From the NCBI RefSeq assembly GCF_010726955.1, contig NZ_AP022603.1, forward strand, positions 806,001 through 870,000: a stretch of DNA of 64,000 nucleotides, written 5' to 3'. Below the pieces are notes generated by a model. The model saw only the letters and a program-made list of their open reading frames with translations. It was not told the origin of the DNA and searched no databases. Within the stretch, counting starts at the first letter, position 1; every line of letters begins with the position of its first letter. Position numbers and translations under genes: made by a program. Of this stretch, positions 63,130 to 64,000 are shown piece after piece. The stretch comes from Mycolicibacterium fallax (GTDB lineage: Bacteria; Actinomycetota; Actinomycetes; Mycobacteriales; Mycobacteriaceae).

Positions 63130-64000
63130 TCAGTGGGACAGCAGGCGGTGCAGTTCGGTGAGCCAGGGGATGGCCACCGCCAGCGTCGGGACGACGAGGA
63201 CCGCGACGGCGGCGGCGTAGGCGGCCGCGCACAGCAGCGGGCTGTTGGGGTCGCCGGCCAGCCGTTGCACGCGCAGCACGGTGTGCGGTCCGCCGGCGGC
63301 CAGCGCGCCCGACGGCCGCGGCCCGGCGGCGCAGGCGACCAGCGCGCGGGCCAGCGGGGTGGGGCCGGCGGCGCGCACCGCGGCGTCGTCGGCGAGCAGT
63401 TCGACAAGCAGCCGCACCGAGTCCAGCGCACTGGCGCTGCGGACGAATCGGGGGAACGCGGCGTGCACCGCGGTGAATGCCTCGAGCACCAGGTCGTGGC
63501 GGGCGCGCAGGTGGGCGCGTTCGTGGCTGAGGATCGCGGCCATCTCCGAGTCGTTGAGGGTGGCCAGGGTGCCCTCGGAGACCACCACCCGGCTGCGCAC
63601 GCCGGGCAGGCAGTAGGCCAGCGGTTGGTGCACGTCCAGGATGCGCAGGCCGCCGCGGCTGACCCCGAGCAGATCGACCAGCATCCGGTGCCGGGCGCGG
63701 CGGCGCCGGGTGCCGATGGCGACCCGCACGACGGCGACGGCCAGCCGCGCGCCGACCAGCAGGGTCAGGCCAAGGGCGCCGACGTGCAGCAGCCAGGACG
63801 CCCAGCCGAGCCGGTTCAGCGCGTCGAGCAGGTCACGGCCCGGCAGCCCGTCCGGGCCGGGCAGGTACAGCGCGGAGGCGATGGCCAGGCCGGCGCTGAA
63901 CGCCGACAGCACGGCGGCGATGGCGATCGACTGCCAGAGCACCACTGCGGCGCGCGGCGCCCGCAGCGGCCAACTGGCCCGGGCCAGCAGCGCAGGCACC
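63130..64000 (-). CDS. M56-family membrane metallopeptidase (Rv1845c type), 5' end outside window
   Basis: At least 290 residues. Helices VVLWQSIAIAAVLSAFSAGL, WASWLLHVGALGLTLLVGAR and, near the end, AAYAAAVAVLVVPTLAVAIP. Zinc motif HERAH in LSHERAHLRARHDLVLEAF (HEXXH). A GTG at 63999 could open the frame, but homologues extend about 20 residues further upstream, so the gene probably continues past the window edge. BlaR1-type sensor protease without a visible penicillin-binding domain. In M. tuberculosis it partners a BlaI repressor encoded just upstream, here out of view. Confidence 0.9.
   Translation of the reverse strand, partial: VPALLARASWPLRAPRAAVVLWQSIAIAAVLSAFSAGLAIASALYLPGPDGLPGRDLLDALNRLGWASWLLHVGALGLTLLVGARLAVAVVRVAIGTRRRRARHRMLVDLLGVSRGGLRILDVHQPLAYCLPGVRSRVVVSEGTLATLNDSEMAAILSHERAHLRARHDLVLEAFTAVHAAFPRFVRSASALDSVRLLVELLADDAAVRAAGPTPLARALVACAAGPRPSGALAAGGPHTVLRVQRLAGDPNSPLLCAAAYAAAVAVLVVPTLAVAIPWLTELHRLLSH

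Overview
The window looks like chromosome from a fast-growing mycobacterium (Mycobacterium/Mycolicibacterium). Evidence: very high GC, GTG/TTG starts, many leaderless promoters (TANNNT about 6-7 nt before an ATG/GTG), and blocks of genes in the order known from M. tuberculosis: pdtaR, the lipid-transfer/OB-fold pair, polA, rpsA, coaE, a DUF402 gene, uvrB, an MFS pump; then the Rv1836c-type VWA protein, glcB, two CNNM/CBS proteins, guaB1, gnd1 and an M56 peptidase. Names rest on recognised protein families and remembered synteny; no search was run.

Positions 1 to about 16870 are the right part of an integrated mobile element. On the minus strand lie hsdM and hsdS, a TIGR02391 protein and a GIY-YIG nuclease that runs off the window; hsdR is not seen. 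A 279-aa gene of unknown function sits upstream. On the plus strand follow small unknown and membrane proteins, a VirD4/TraG-like coupling ATPase, a replication-relaxation protein, an orphan DNA methyltransferase, antirestriction protein ArdA, a ribbon-helix-helix protein, an XRE repressor and a large serine integrase. The integrase is broken by a 1,248-bp IS3-family element with a GAGC target duplication, so the element is probably immobile without help in trans. It abuts the terminator of tRNA-Leu(CAA).

From 17 to 45 kb is chromosome: pdtaR, a livKHMGF amino-acid uptake operon, a KstR-type steroid-regulon pair, polA, azlCD, a thioesterase, a decayed acyltransferase, rpsA, a shortened coaE, small secreted proteins, uvrB flanked by two toxin-antitoxin modules, an MFS exporter, and a cassette of two tandem Ser/Thr kinases with PknH-type extracellular sensor domains plus lipoproteins.

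From 45.6 to 51.4 kb is a nest of insertions: a 13E12-type DUF222/HNH gene with a LexA-like box is split by an IS21-family element, itself split by an IS256-family element with an 8-bp target duplication. It lies at the join between the Rv1634-like and Rv1836c-like blocks, which are far apart in M. tuberculosis, so it may mark a rearrangement breakpoint. From 51.5 kb to the end are conserved housekeeping and envelope genes on the minus strand.
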